From Zobellia alginiliquefaciens (lineage in GTDB: Bacteria; Bacteroidota; Bacteroidia; Flavobacteriales; Flavobacteriaceae): a stretch of DNA of 64,000 bases. A program made the translations under genes and the position numbers. Below the pieces are notes generated by a model that saw nothing but the letters and a program-made list of their open reading frames with translations, searched no databases and was not told where the DNA came from. The stretch is from NCBI RefSeq assembly GCF_029323795.1, contig NZ_CP119758.1, forward strand, positions 806,001-870,000. The letters are read 5' to 3'. The first letter of the stretch is position 1. The number at the start of each line of letters is the position of its first letter. Positions 1 to 9,309 of this stretch are shown here, piece by piece.

Positions 1-456
1 ATTCCGTTTTTGCGCAGAAAAATCGGTATTGTTTTTCAGGATTTTAAGTTGTTACCGGACCGCACGATCAATAAAAACCTTCATTTTGTTCTTAAAGCTA
101 CAGGTTGGAAAGACAACCACAAAATGAACCAAAAAATAGAGGATGTCCTCAATAAAGTGGGCATGAAAACCAAAGGCTTTAAATTTCCACATCAGCTTTC
201 TGGCGGGGAGCAACAGCGGGTGGCTATCGCCAGGGCACTTCTTAACGACCCTGAGCTCATATTAGCCGATGAACCTACCGGAAACCTAGACCCACAGACC
301 AGCGTAGAGGTTATGAAAGTGCTACAGGAAATACACAAATCCGGCCGTTCTATTTTAATGGCCACCCATGATTATGCCTTGATTTTAAAATATCCATCAA
401 AAACCCTAAAATGCGATGGAAACAAAATCTTTGAAGTTGTACAGCGAGTGGTGTAG
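1..456 (+). CDS. ftsE: Cell-division ABC ATPase FtsE, 5'-truncated
   Basis: The reading frame is open from base 1, so the N-terminus with its Walker A motif lies outside the window. What remains is the C-terminal two thirds of an ABC ATPase: the Q-loop context IGIVFQDFKLL, the signature [15 protein letters not shown], Walker B with D-loop [12 protein letters not shown], and the switch histidine in MATHDYAL. The phrase RRKIGIVFQDFKLLPDR is characteristic of FtsE. With FtsX it couples ATP hydrolysis to peptidoglycan remodelling at the septum. No ftsX follows directly, as is usual in Bacteroidota. LolD-type ATPases are the alternative, but the Q-loop region favours FtsE. Confidence 0.88.
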   Translation: MPFLRRKIGIVFQDFKLLPDRTINKNLHFVLKATGWKDNHKMNQKIEDVLNKVGMKTKGFKFPHQLSGGEQQRVAIARALLNDPELILADEPTGNLDPQTSVEVMKVLQEIHKSGRSILMATHDYALILKYPSKTLKCDGNKIFEVVQRVV

Positions 457-609
457 ATAAACATACCAATTACACATAAAACAACCTTATCCCTACATAA
501 GGGTAACATACAAAGTCTCTAATTTTCATAACTTTAGACAGTCGGCTATGCTATTTTTTTAATGAGCACGTTTTGCCGTGGAAACATAAATTCTTAAAAA
601 CAAGATGTT

Positions 610-1695
610 ATGCCCCATATCAATTTTGCCTGGTGGAATCTTCAAAACTTTTTTGACACGGATGACGACCCTATCTCCAATGACTTCAGCTTTACGCCCG
701 AAGAAGGTTGGACCGATGAAGTCTTCAACATAAAAAAGAGAAATCTTGCCGAAGGTCTAAACCTCATTTGGCCCAATGAACAAATAGACCTACTAACGGT
801 CTGCGAAATTGAAAAAGATACGCTTTTACAAGATTTACTGGATGAAGCAGGCATGAACAACCTAAGTGTGGTTTTTGATGCTTCCGGCACAAGCGATTTA
901 CGAGGTATTGATGTAGCCATGGCATATAATCCAGATAAACTTACCGTAGTATCAAGAACTTCCCACCTCGTGCATTTAAGATACCGGACCCGAGATATTT
1001 TTGAAGTCGTTTTTAAAATAAATGCCACAGGTGAAGAGTTTGTGGTCATAGCATCTCACTGGCCATCCCGTAGTAGAGGGCAATACCATTCCGAACCTTT
1101 GCGTATTGCGGTTGCAGAGCATATAGCCTTCCTTGTGGAAGCACATACCAAAGTGGACTCTACCACTTACGAAACCCTTCAGGCCAATGATGATTTGGCG
1201 GCTATTCAAGCTAAATGGGAAGGCAAAGTTTTGGTTGTGGGTGATTTTAACGATGAGCCTTTTGACCGTAGTATCATTCAACATTTAAAGGCATCCAGGG
1301 ACCTTGACAAGGTTAAAGGAGAGACCAATGACTTTGATAAATTCGTTCACACTTATAAATACCGGGCCAGAGAGACTTTTCTATATAATTTAAGTACCTC
1401 AATAATGAATAAATCGGCTTCTGGAAATACGGGCACTTACTTTTTAAGTGGCTTATATGATGGAACCGTTTTCACCAACCGCTACCAAATGCTAGATCAG
1501 TTGGTGGTTACCCGCGGATTCTTATCCGGTAATGGCATTACCGCAGACATAGGCACTTTTGACATTATTGACGATAATATACTAGCAACCTCTAGCGGAC
1601 GCCCTAGATCATTCAAATACAAATCTTCAAATCCAAACTTTGTACCTAAAGGCTATTCTGACCATTTGCCGCTTAAGTTGAAATTAAATTACTGA
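610..1695 (+). CDS. Endonuclease/exonuclease/phosphatase-superfamily protein
   Basis: This is a 361-residue protein of the DNase I-like (EEP) fold. Visible family motifs are NFAWWNLQNFF at the N-terminus, the core SHWPSRSRGQ, GDFNDEP (metal and phosphate binding, near residue 213) and the C-terminal SDHLPL with the catalytic Asp-His. The catalytic set appears complete, so a phosphodiesterase or nuclease activity is likely, but the substrate (DNA, phospholipid or a small phosphate ester) cannot be read from sequence. No signal peptide is seen. It stands alone, 153 bp after ftsE. Confidence 0.82.
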   Translation: MPHINFAWWNLQNFFDTDDDPISNDFSFTPEEGWTDEVFNIKKRNLAEGLNLIWPNEQIDLLTVCEIEKDTLLQDLLDEAGMNNLSVVFDASGTSDLRGIDVAMAYNPDKLTVVSRTSHLVHLRYRTRDIFEVVFKINATGEEFVVIASHWPSRSRGQYHSEPLRIAVAEHIAFLVEAHTKVDSTTYETLQANDDLAAIQAKWEGKVLVVGDFNDEPFDRSIIQHLKASRDLDKVKGETNDFDKFVHTYKYRARETFLYNLSTSIMNKSASGNTGTYFLSGLYDGTVFTNRYQMLDQLVVTRGFLSGNGITADIGTFDIIDDNILATSSGRPRSFKYKSSNPNFVPKGYSDHLPLKLKLNY

Positions 1696-1734
1696 TATAC
1701 GCTCTTAAAATTAAGGTCAATAATCTGAAACCGG

Positions 1735-1742
1735 TATCTTTA
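1735..1742 (+). promoter_or_regulatory. -7 promoter box of the pseudo-Nudix membrane gene
   Basis: TATCTTTA matches the Bacteroidota -7 consensus TAnnTTTG at seven of eight positions. It lies 46 bp upstream of the ATG at 1789. Its position so near the in-frame TTG at 1759 argues that translation begins at the ATG. Confidence 0.5.
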
Positions 1743-1788
1743 AATTGTAATTAAAGATTTGCCGCTTTGGCATCCTCAAGCCGATATC

Positions 1789-2610
1789 ATGATCTTAAAA
1801 AAACAAACCTACAGACCGGATAAGCCGGTAAACCCATTCATTGGGGCACTATTATTTGTCATTGCCATTATTTTGCTGGCCATTACCGGACCACTGGGTT
1901 TTGTATATGGTATTTTCCACAGCCTATTTACTCGTGGAATAAAAGGAATTGGAGAGTATTTGCTAAAAATTGCCATTTCCGTAGACCAGTTGGGAAACGT
2001 TATGATGCAACATCTAATGAACGTCCTCTGGACCAACAAAAACAGGTACAAATTCGGCAATAGGGATGAAACCATTTCAAGCGCCTTGGGCAGAAACAAA
2101 AAGTTGGGGACCTTGACCGCCGCGGGAAGATTGATGGATAAAATCTTAGATATCATAGACCCTGATCATTCCCTTAATTCCATTGATTATTATGTAGAAC
2201 CGTCCGAAGATATAATAGACCATTTGGCATGGATACACCTTATAGACAAACGGATTCTTTGTTTAAAAAAACTGAACGCCGATACGGATTTCTATTTTAT
2301 TCCAAAAGGGATACGAATAGAAGGGGAAACGGATGCTCAAACACTTTTAACGACCACTAAAGACATGCTCAACATTGATATTGATAGTCTTTCCATGGAA
2401 TTCGTTGGTATCTTTGAGGCACAGGCTTTAGGTAAGAAACCGGGAATTTTATCGCGGATGACCTGTTACACCGCTATGCATTCAGGTGAGTTTTTGCCCG
2501 ATTCGGAATTATATGAAATTGCTTGGCTAACCTATGACCAAAAAGATAAGCTCAGCGAAGTGGACCAGTTAATTTTTGACATTCTCCATCAGAACGGATT
2601 GCTTTCATAA
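1789..2610 (+). CDS. Membrane-anchored protein with a degenerate Nudix-like domain
   Basis: I chose the ATG at 1789 (273 residues) over an upstream TTG because the promoter box lies just before it. Residues about 17-45 are strongly hydrophobic and likely anchor the protein in the inner membrane. A middle block (RYKFGNRDETISSALGRN, GTLTAAGRLMD, IDPDHSLNSIDYY) resembles a recurrent motif in uncharacterised bacterial and phage proteins. The C-terminal half reads like a Nudix fold, with G174 and E180 of the box in place, but the catalytic REUxEE segment is replaced by TTTKDM. I infer a non-hydrolysing Nudix relative; this rests on pattern recognition only. Confidence 0.55.
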   Translation: MILKKQTYRPDKPVNPFIGALLFVIAIILLAITGPLGFVYGIFHSLFTRGIKGIGEYLLKIAISVDQLGNVMMQHLMNVLWTNKNRYKFGNRDETISSALGRNKKLGTLTAAGRLMDKILDIIDPDHSLNSIDYYVEPSEDIIDHLAWIHLIDKRILCLKKLNADTDFYFIPKGIRIEGETDAQTLLTTTKDMLNIDIDSLSMEFVGIFEAQALGKKPGILSRMTCYTAMHSGEFLPDSELYEIAWLTYDQKDKLSEVDQLIFDILHQNGLLS

Positions 2611-2649
2611 AAGCTGTATATTTAGTTTCAATTACCAAACCACCTTAAA

Positions 2650-4122
2650 ATGTTCAAATATTTCACCGGCCTATTTTTCATGATAGGCATAACCTCCCTA
2701 TCCGCTCAAACCGAAAAACCCAATGTACTTTTTATCTGTGTTGATGACCTCCGTACCGAACTTGGCGCTTATGGTAAACACTATGTAAAATCTCCTAATA
2801 TGGACGCTCTTGCTAAAAGCGGAGCTCTTTTTACGAATCACTACGTTCAAGTTCCTACTTGTGGTGCTTCAAGACATGCCATTCTTACTGGAATGCGTCC
2901 GTCAAAACCTGTTCATCTTTCAAACAATGCCATTGTTGAAGAACTTTCTACAAAACCTGAATCATCAGTTCCAGAAACATTTATCCATCGTTTTAAACAA
3001 GTAGGATATCATACGGTAGGCATAGGAAAAATAAGCCATTCGGCGGATGGATACGTCTACGGCTATGAAGAAGAACCAACCACTAAAAAAGAACTTCCCC
3101 ATAGCTGGAGTGACCTAGCATTCGATTCCGGAAAATGGAAAACTGGTTGGAACGCTTTCTTTGCCTATGAAAGCGGTGAGAACAGACAGAGCCTTAAAAA
3201 ACAAGTGAAGCCCTATGAAGCTGGCGAAACCGATGACCAGGGCTATCCTGATGGCTTAACGACCAATCTTGCCATCTCCAAATTAAAAGAACTTAAGAAA
3301 AATGAAGAACCTTTTTTTATGGGCGTCGGTTTTTTTAAACCACACCTTCCTTTTAACGCTCCCAAAAAATACTGGGACCTTTACAATGAAGAAAACTTGC
3401 CAGTTTCCACTAACCCTAATATTCCTGAAAATATCAACCAAAAAAGTCTTCATGCAAGCAGTGAGTTCAATCAGTATGCCCTTGGTGAAGAAAAAGCAGG
3501 TCTGGACAAACAGGTATCCGATGCGTATGCTCGTAAACTGAAACACGCCTATCTCGCCTCCATCAGTTACATAGATGCACAGATAGGGAGGCTTTACCAA
3601 CAATTAAAAGAATTGGAACTCGATAAAAACACCATAATCGTTATTTGGGGAGATCACGGTTGGCATTTAGGCGACCAACGTGTTTGGGGAAAACATACAC
3701 TTTTTGAAAATGCATTGAAAAGCACATTGATTATTAACTCCCCATATTCCCAGCATAAAGCAAAGAAGGTAAGGGCCATTGTGGAAAGCGTAGATATCTA
3801 CCCTACCCTATTAGATATGTGCGGAATTGAGCAAACAAAGTCTACTGACGGTGAAAGCTTTGAAAAACATATAAAATACAATATTCCAGATACTGAAGAA
3901 GTTGCCTACAGTTATTACAAAAATGGAATTTCCATGCGTACAAAAACGTATAGACTGACTAAGTATTTCAGAAATAACGAACCGGAAGTGGAACTTTACG
4001 ACCACCACAAAGGAAATGCCAAGGAGAATAAAAATATTGCAGAGGAGAACCCTGAAATTGTACAAGAATTGATGCCGCTATTAGATAAGGGCAATACCGG
4101 TCTTTTCACAGTTACCGAATAA
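2650..4122 (+). CDS. Secreted sulfatase, iduronate-2-sulfatase-like (family S1)
   Basis: This is a 490-residue protein with a signal peptide ending near SLSAQ (residue 20), so it is periplasmic or surface-exposed. D32-D33 provide metal ligands. C71 in CGASR, followed by HAILTGMRP, is the formylglycine site of type I sulfatases in its C-x-A-x-R variant. GDHGWHLGDQRVWGKHTLFE supplies further active-site residues. The sequence DDLRTELGAYG and VKSPNMDALAKSGALFTNHY resemble iduronate-2-sulfatase-like enzymes used by marine Flavobacteriia on sulfated polysaccharides. No glycoside hydrolase, SusCD pair or maturase is beside it, so the glycan substrate is unknown. Confidence 0.9.
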   Translation: MFKYFTGLFFMIGITSLSAQTEKPNVLFICVDDLRTELGAYGKHYVKSPNMDALAKSGALFTNHYVQVPTCGASRHAILTGMRPSKPVHLSNNAIVEELSTKPESSVPETFIHRFKQVGYHTVGIGKISHSADGYVYGYEEEPTTKKELPHSWSDLAFDSGKWKTGWNAFFAYESGENRQSLKKQVKPYEAGETDDQGYPDGLTTNLAISKLKELKKNEEPFFMGVGFFKPHLPFNAPKKYWDLYNEENLPVSTNPNIPENINQKSLHASSEFNQYALGEEKAGLDKQVSDAYARKLKHAYLASISYIDAQIGRLYQQLKELELDKNTIIVIWGDHGWHLGDQRVWGKHTLFENALKSTLIINSPYSQHKAKKVRAIVESVDIYPTLLDMCGIEQTKSTDGESFEKHIKYNIPDTEEVAYSYYKNGISMRTKTYRLTKYFRNNEPEVELYDHHKGNAKENKNIAEENPEIVQELMPLLDKGNTGLFTVTE

Positions 4123-4200
4123 AATGTGTACATGCCCATATCGTTCGATTACTCTGAAAAGTTTTTGTTACTTTGTCGCTATAAATTTTAAAACCAAATA

Positions 4201-4950
4201 ATGGAAGTTTTAGGTATAGATATAGGAGGTTCTGGCATAAAAGGTGCCATCGTTAATATCGAAACCGGAGAACTGGTTACAGAACGTCATCGTATACCTA
4301 CTCCCGCATCTCGCAAACCAGAAGACATGGCAAATGTTGTTGCGAAGATTGTAAAACATTTTGATTACAAAGGAAAAGTAGGCTGTGGATTCCCTACGGT
4401 CATAAAAAGAGGGATTTGCAAGTCTCCGGGAAATCTTCATAAAAGTTGGCTGAACGTTAATGTAGAAGAGCTTTTCAAGAAAAAAACCGGACTTGATTTT
4501 ACCGTGGTGAACGATGCCGATATTGCCGGCTATGCGTCTATGAACTACGGTACCGGAAAAGATATGGAAGGCCTTGTTATCATGATTACTATTGGGACCG
4601 GACTTGGTAGTGGTGCTTTTCTTGATGGAAAATTGATTCCAAATTTTGAATTGGGGCAGATTCCGTATAAAAAATACAAAAAAATTGAACTTTGGGCAGC
4701 CGGATCTGCTAAGGACCGCGAAGGGCTATCCTATAAAAAATGGGGCAAGCGCTTTAATAAATTCTTAAAATTAGTAGAATTGATCGTTTCTCCGGACACC
4801 ATTCTGTTGGGAGGAGGTGCATCAAAAGATTTTGATGAATTCAAAGATTGCATTACTATTGAAACACCGGTTATACCAGCAGGTTTAAAAAACCATGCTG
4901 GAATTGTAGGAGCAGCCGCAGCGGCTTTTCACAACATATCCTACCACTAA
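4201..4950 (+). CDS. ppgK: Polyphosphate glucokinase (ROK family)
   Basis: This is a 249-residue ROK-fold sugar kinase. The phosphate-binding loop is [14 protein letters not shown] at the N-terminus; the catalytic Asp is in [20 protein letters not shown] and the late GGGASKDF complete the fold. The short length, the absence of the ROK zinc motif and the [12 protein letters not shown] segment fit polyphosphate-dependent glucokinase, which phosphorylates glucose using polyphosphate and/or ATP. It is transcribed alone; TTACTTTG at 4168-4175 is a possible -7 box. A perfect-palindrome terminator follows. Confidence 0.85.
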   Translation: MEVLGIDIGGSGIKGAIVNIETGELVTERHRIPTPASRKPEDMANVVAKIVKHFDYKGKVGCGFPTVIKRGICKSPGNLHKSWLNVNVEELFKKKTGLDFTVVNDADIAGYASMNYGTGKDMEGLVIMITIGTGLGSGAFLDGKLIPNFELGQIPYKKYKKIELWAAGSAKDREGLSYKKWGKRFNKFLKLVELIVSPDTILLGGGASKDFDEFKDCITIETPVIPAGLKNHAGIVGAAAAAFHNISYH

Positions 4951-4971
4951 AAAAACAACAAAATATATAAT

Positions 4972-5001
4972 AAAAAAGAGCCTTGATCAAGGCTCTTTTT
5001 T
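4972..5001. terminator. Bidirectional intrinsic terminator
   Basis: A perfect 30-bp palindrome with arms AAAAAAGAGCCTTGA and TCAAGGCTCTTTTTT carries a T-run on both strands. It sits between the convergent ppgK (plus) and DUF6503 lipoprotein (minus) genes and can end both transcripts. Confidence 0.92.
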
Positions 5002-5005
5002 ATTA

Positions 5006-5905
5006 TTATTTTATAGTTGCATTTTCTGGAGGGGAGAAGAAATCATCATCAATATCCTTCACAAAATGAATATCAGAGATATCAATTTGTGTAATGTACT
5101 CACCCTGCTTCCCTTCTTCGGTTGTCCAATGTGTTTTTAGTTCATTGGGCAAAAGCACACCGCTCACATTTACCAATTCACCAACCTCCATAAACTTTTC
5201 AGGATTGTGACCTCCATCCTTAAAATACTCAGGATAAGAAACTATATATCTTGTAGCGGTCAACAAATGTGATTCTTTATCGAACTGAAGAATATAGTAA
5301 TCATCCGGTGCATCTCCGGTACCAGCGGCAAAAGTTACTTTTACCACATCATTCGCTTTATTCTTATACGTTGTTTCCGGCAACAATTCTAGATTTACAC
5401 CTTCACCATCCAGTATAAACGGATGCCCCATTAAATAAAGCGGAGTAAGCGCCCAAAACTTAGTATCATATGCAAAAGCGGTAGAATCCTTAGCTTTCAC
5501 CCAAGCAGTCTCTCCATCCCAGCCAAATGTTGCAGTACTATCCGTAGTGCTTGTATGCACTGCTTTGTTACGCCATGCATCCACCACTTCATAACTATCG
5601 CGCACCGTACTACCATCTAAAGGTTGGTAATTAAAACGAAAAGATAATGCGCCGTTACCGTACCAATTCTTAAGACCTCCATGGGCTTCCATAGCCGCCC
5701 AAACAATTTTACCTGCATCAGTTGCTTCAAGTTTACTTTTAGCCTTCTCCACACGGTTATTGACCCAAGATTCCGGAATCACATAACCATCGGATACTTC
5801 CTGTGCCGCAGTATCCGTCGCTTCTTTCTTAGCCTTAGGCTGTTCGTTACAAGATGACATCAAAATAACAGAAGACAATAATAAACCCGCTAAATATACT
5901 TTCAT
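5006..5905 (-). CDS. DUF6503-like lipoprotein
   Basis: I start translation at the ATG at 5905 (299 residues), because MKVYLAGLLLSSVILMSSC is then a standard lipoprotein signal with the lipobox ending in MSSC; the longer frame adds a charged nine-residue stretch before it. The mature part carries AMEAHGGLKNWYGNGALSFRF and later VVKVTFAAGTGDAPDDYYILQFD, typical of the Bacteroidota DUF6503 family, thought to adopt a lipoprotein-carrier-like beta fold. Likely outer-membrane-attached; function unknown. The family name is from memory. Confidence 0.65.
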   Translation of the reverse strand: MKVYLAGLLLSSVILMSSCNEQPKAKKEATDTAAQEVSDGYVIPESWVNNRVEKAKSKLEATDAGKIVWAAMEAHGGLKNWYGNGALSFRFNYQPLDGSTVRDSYEVVDAWRNKAVHTSTTDSTATFGWDGETAWVKAKDSTAFAYDTKFWALTPLYLMGHPFILDGEGVNLELLPETTYKNKANDVVKVTFAAGTGDAPDDYYILQFDKESHLLTATRYIVSYPEYFKDGGHNPEKFMEVGELVNVSGVLLPNELKTHWTTEEGKQGEYITQIDISDIHFVKDIDDDFFSPPENATIK

Positions 5906-5970
5906 AGATTTTATTTTAATTTTTAAAAACAAGGTAGTCGAACCACGGACTTTAACCTTTCATTATATAT

Positions 5971-6001
5971 CAAAAAAAAAGCCTGAACATTGTTCAGGCT
6001 T
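5971..6001 (-). terminator. Intrinsic terminator of typA
   Basis: Stem arms AGCCTGAAC (5980-5988) and GTTCAGGCT (5992-6000), followed on the minus strand by an unbroken T-run, lie just after the typA stop codon at 6008. Confidence 0.88.
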
Positions 6002-6007
6002 CTCTAT

Positions 6008-7810
6008 TTATGCAATTTTATTTCTCTTTCTGTCTACTTCCGTTAAGTAGATTTTCCTAAGCCGTAGATGATTTGGAGTAACCTCAACGTACTCATCTTT
6101 CTGAATGTATTCCAACGCTTCCTCTAATGAGAATTTAATTGCTGGAACAATCTTAGCTTTATCATCCGCACCTGAAGAACGAACGTTAGAAAGTTTCTTG
6201 GTTTTTGTAATATTAACTGTCATGTCATCGCCACGAGAGTTTTCACCAATAACCTGACCTTCATAAATATCTTCACCTGGATCAACAAAGAATTTACCTC
6301 TATCCTGTAGCTTATCTATTGAATAAGGAATTGCTTTTCCTGTTTCCATAGAAACCAAAGAACCGTTTTGTCTTTGTGGAATATCCCCTTTCATTGGTTG
6401 GTATTCCAAGAAACGGTGTGCCATAATAGCCTCACCCGCCGTAGCGGTCAACAATTGGTTACGAAGACCTATGATACCTCTTGAAGGAATCAAGAACTCA
6501 CAAACCATACGCTCACCTTTAGCCTCCATACTGGTCATTTCACCTTTACGCATAGAAACCATTTCTACCGCTTTTCCAGAAACTGTTTCCGGCAAATCAA
6601 TAGTCAAAGATTCTACTGGCTCACATTTAACACCATCTATTTCTTTAATGATAACCTGTGGCTGACCAATTTGAAGTTCGTAACCTTCACGACGCATAGT
6701 TTCAATTAAAACCGAAAGGTGCAAAACCCCACGACCAAAAACTAAAAACTTATCCGCACTATCCGTTTCGCTTACACGTAACGCCAAGTTCTTTTCCAGT
6801 TCTTTTTGAAGTCTTTCATTAATATGTCTAGAAGTAACGAATTTACCATCCTTTCCAAAGAACGGACTATCGTTAATAGTGAACAACATACTCATTGTTG
6901 GCTCATCTATAGCAATAGTCTTTAAACCTTCTGGGTTTTCAATATCGGCAACGGTATCACCAATTTCAAAACCTTCAATACCTGTAATAGCACAGATATC
7001 TCCTGTTGCCACTTCTTGTACTTTAAGCCTTCCCAGACCTTCAAAAGTAAAAAGCTCTTTTATTTTAGATTTTACTATAGATCCATCTCTCTTTACCAAG
7101 GAAATTTGTTGTCCTTCTTTCAAAGTACCTCTCTGTAATCTACCGATAGCAATACGACCGGTAAAAGAAGAGAAATCCAAAGATGTAATCAACATTTGCG
7201 TATTTCCTTCTTTTGGTTCAAAAGTTGGAATATGCTCAATAACCATATCTAACAATGGCTCTATGTTTTCTGTTTCGTTTTGCCAATCTTCGCTCATCCA
7301 ATTGTTCTTTGCAGAACCATATACGGTAGGGAAATCTAGCTGCCATTCTTCAGCACCCAACTCGAACATTAAGTCAAAAACCTTCTCATGTACTTCTTCT
7401 GGAGTACAGTTTTCTTTATCAACTTTATTGATAACCACACAAGGCTTTAAACCAAGGTCAATTGCTTTTTGAAGTACAAAACGCGTTTGCGGCATTGGTC
7501 CCTCAAAAGCATCTACTAACAACAAAACCCCATCGGCCATGTTCAATACACGCTCTACTTCACCACCAAAATCGGCGTGACCAGGAGTATCGATGATGTT
7601 AATCTTGGTATCTTTATAAACAACGGATACGTTTTTAGAGGTAATGGTAATACCACGTTCACGTTCCAAATCATTATTATCCAAAATTAGGTCTCCTGTG
7701 TTCTGGTTCTCACGAAACAATTGACAGTGATACATAATTTTATCTACCAAGGTGGTTTTACCGTGGTCTACGTGCGCGATGATCGCGATGTTCTTTGTTG
7801 TTGTTGACAT
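6008..7810 (-). CDS. typA: Ribosome-associated GTPase TypA/BipA
   Basis: This is a 600-residue translational GTPase. The G1 motif AHVDHGKTT, switch [17 protein letters not shown], and NKVDKEN (G4) are all present, followed by the EF-G-like domains and the BipA C-terminal region ([23 protein letters not shown]). Its length equals that of typical BipA. It acts on 50S subunit assembly and on translation under cold and stress conditions. The start ATG is preceded by a strong TATCTTTG box about 41 bp upstream. It forms its own transcription unit with its own terminator. Confidence 0.97.
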   Translation of the reverse strand: MSTTTKNIAIIAHVDHGKTTLVDKIMYHCQLFRENQNTGDLILDNNDLERERGITITSKNVSVVYKDTKINIIDTPGHADFGGEVERVLNMADGVLLLVDAFEGPMPQTRFVLQKAIDLGLKPCVVINKVDKENCTPEEVHEKVFDLMFELGAEEWQLDFPTVYGSAKNNWMSEDWQNETENIEPLLDMVIEHIPTFEPKEGNTQMLITSLDFSSFTGRIAIGRLQRGTLKEGQQISLVKRDGSIVKSKIKELFTFEGLGRLKVQEVATGDICAITGIEGFEIGDTVADIENPEGLKTIAIDEPTMSMLFTINDSPFFGKDGKFVTSRHINERLQKELEKNLALRVSETDSADKFLVFGRGVLHLSVLIETMRREGYELQIGQPQVIIKEIDGVKCEPVESLTIDLPETVSGKAVEMVSMRKGEMTSMEAKGERMVCEFLIPSRGIIGLRNQLLTATAGEAIMAHRFLEYQPMKGDIPQRQNGSLVSMETGKAIPYSIDKLQDRGKFFVDPGEDIYEGQVIGENSRGDDMTVNITKTKKLSNVRSSGADDKAKIVPAIKFSLEEALEYIQKDEYVEVTPNHLRLRKIYLTEVDRKRNKIA

Positions 7811-7851
7811 ATGTAATTATTTAATAGCAATCCGCCGCTATTTTAAGCGTG

Positions 7852-7859
7852 CAAAGATA
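7852..7859 (-). promoter_or_regulatory. -7 promoter box of typA
   Basis: Read on the minus strand this is TATCTTTG, a perfect match to the Bacteroidota -7 consensus TAnnTTTG, 41 bp before the typA start. A TTTG at 7883-7886 on the same strand may be the -33 element. Confidence 0.7.
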
Positions 7860-8001
7860 CTCCTATTTTTCTAGCAGTAACACAAACTTATGTTATTTTT
7901 ATGTTGTTGATTTTTAGAGGGTTCGCTGCAATTACATACAACTACTTTAAGCTAGGTCCTTTTTCTTACCAAAACCGCAAGTAAAAATATCCGCACATAA
8001 G

Positions 8002-8541
8002 TTAACGGCGTTTACCCAGTACCCAACCTACTCTTGCACCCAAGAATACACCTAGACCATTATCATATTCGGTATTAAAATACCCTAAGCCACCTTCTAA
8101 ACGGTAGAAAAAACCACCTCTATAGATTCGCTGTAACCCATATACAGGGCCCATACCTAAAACACTTTCCGCTAAATACAAGTCTCCAAAAATTGGATTT
8201 TGATCTTGATACGCCATTAGAATGGCTATATAGTTTCCTGAATTACCAGAGATATTTTTCCCTTTCTCCTGTCTTCTTTCCATATTGTAATAATAGCGAA
8301 ACTGTCCCCTAAATGTTGGAAAAAAACCAAACTCCGTTTCGCACCCACTACATCCTCTTAAACCAAAACCCGCAACAAACTCTATAGTGGCAGTTGTGTT
8401 TTTTCCTAATCCTTTTTCATACAAAATGGCCGGCATGGGCAACCCCAATTGTACTTGATGGTCTTCAACATTTCTTTGGTTCTGTCCATTTGCTAAAATG
8501 GTAAAGGCAAAAAAAACGAACAAGGCGTAGGTGTTTTTCAT
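8002..8541 (-). CDS. Outer-membrane beta-barrel-like protein (tandem copy 1)
   Basis: The ATG at 8541 gives a 179-residue protein with a clean signal peptide (MKNTYALFVFFAFTILANGQ); the longer frame starts with an unlikely polar leader. The mature protein has alternating aromatic strands (FRGQFRYYYNMERRQ, GPVYGLQRIYRGGFFYRLEGGLGYF) and ends GWVLGKRR, as in small outer-membrane barrels. It is a paralogue of the next gene upstream (8660-9226): both share GFFP, GQ-RYY-N-E-RQ, GNS-NY and GLQR-Y-GF. Function unknown. Confidence 0.65.
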   Translation of the reverse strand: MKNTYALFVFFAFTILANGQNQRNVEDHQVQLGLPMPAILYEKGLGKNTTATIEFVAGFGLRGCSGCETEFGFFPTFRGQFRYYYNMERRQEKGKNISGNSGNYIAILMAYQDQNPIFGDLYLAESVLGMGPVYGLQRIYRGGFFYRLEGGLGYFNTEYDNGLGVFLGARVGWVLGKRR

Positions 8542-8659
8542 AAGATGGTTGCGGTATGTATTAAACCTAAACACTCATCAAATATCAAGCCTAAAATTCA
8601 TTTTTCCTAAACTAGTTGTAAGAAAAAATAACTAATCTTTAACCTATATAAATTACATG

Positions 8660-9226
8660 TTAACGCCCTATACACCATCTTTTTTTACTAATAATCCACC
8701 CGATACTCAGATTAGCAACGGGATAAATACCGCCTTCAAACTGCCCTGCGTAGTAAGCTGCACCAACATCAACAGAAAAATTGAATCCCGAATCATAACT
8801 ACGCTGCAAACCTGTTACCAATCCCGCATAACCAAAAGCTCCTTTTACTTCTTCACCATCAATTGTTCTTGTACCTGGAAAAAAAACCGCCACAGCAGGG
8901 GCTACATAATTGGCGGAGTTACCATAAATCTGTCTTCTATTTTGTTGTCGTTTTTCAAAGTTGTGGTAATACCGGTATTGACCGGCCACAGCAGGAAAAA
9001 ACCCCAACTCTTTATAAAGATCGGACCGTAACGGGTCTAAACCGACTTGCATTCCCGCTTTGACATCAAAAGTAGTGTTCGTTCCAAGTGCCATTTCATA
9101 CTCAAAACCAGGGTTTAGGAGATTGACCTTCATTTGTCTTAACTCGCAATTTTTGCCGAACTGGGCATTAGCTTGACAAACAAGTAACAGTAGTAAAAAC
9201 AAGGGTAGGCATTGTTTAAGATACAT
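8660..9226 (-). CDS. Outer-membrane beta-barrel-like protein (tandem copy 2)
   Basis: This 188-residue protein opens with a signal peptide (MYLKQCLPLFLLLLLVCQANAQ). Its mature part aligns along its whole length with the downstream gene at 8002-8541 (shared ELGFFPAVAGQYRYYHNFEKRQ, GNSANYVA, TGLQRSYDSGFNF). It lies about 120 bp upstream on the same strand, so the pair is probably a local duplication and perhaps one operon. It likely sits in the outer membrane. No functional motif is recognised. Confidence 0.65.
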   Translation of the reverse strand: MYLKQCLPLFLLLLLVCQANAQFGKNCELRQMKVNLLNPGFEYEMALGTNTTFDVKAGMQVGLDPLRSDLYKELGFFPAVAGQYRYYHNFEKRQQNRRQIYGNSANYVAPAVAVFFPGTRTIDGEEVKGAFGYAGLVTGLQRSYDSGFNFSVDVGAAYYAGQFEGGIYPVANLSIGWIISKKRWCIGR

Positions 9227-9283
9227 TTAAATTTGGTTTTTATACAATCTTATGTAAAGACAACAGTTAGCCTCATAAAATAG

Positions 9284-9291
9284 TATCTTTG
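9284..9291 (+). promoter_or_regulatory. -7 promoter box of kdsA
   Basis: TATCTTTG is a perfect TAnnTTTG match, 18 nt before the ATG at 9310. It overlaps the in-frame TTG at 9289 and so rules that codon out as the start. Confidence 0.72.
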
Positions 9292-9309
9292 CTCAAAAAT
9301 ATTCGACGA

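Noticed and set aside
6879-7472. Long plus-strand open frame of 197 residues
   Set aside because: It is wholly antisense to typA and has no family character; it is a shadow of the conserved gene.
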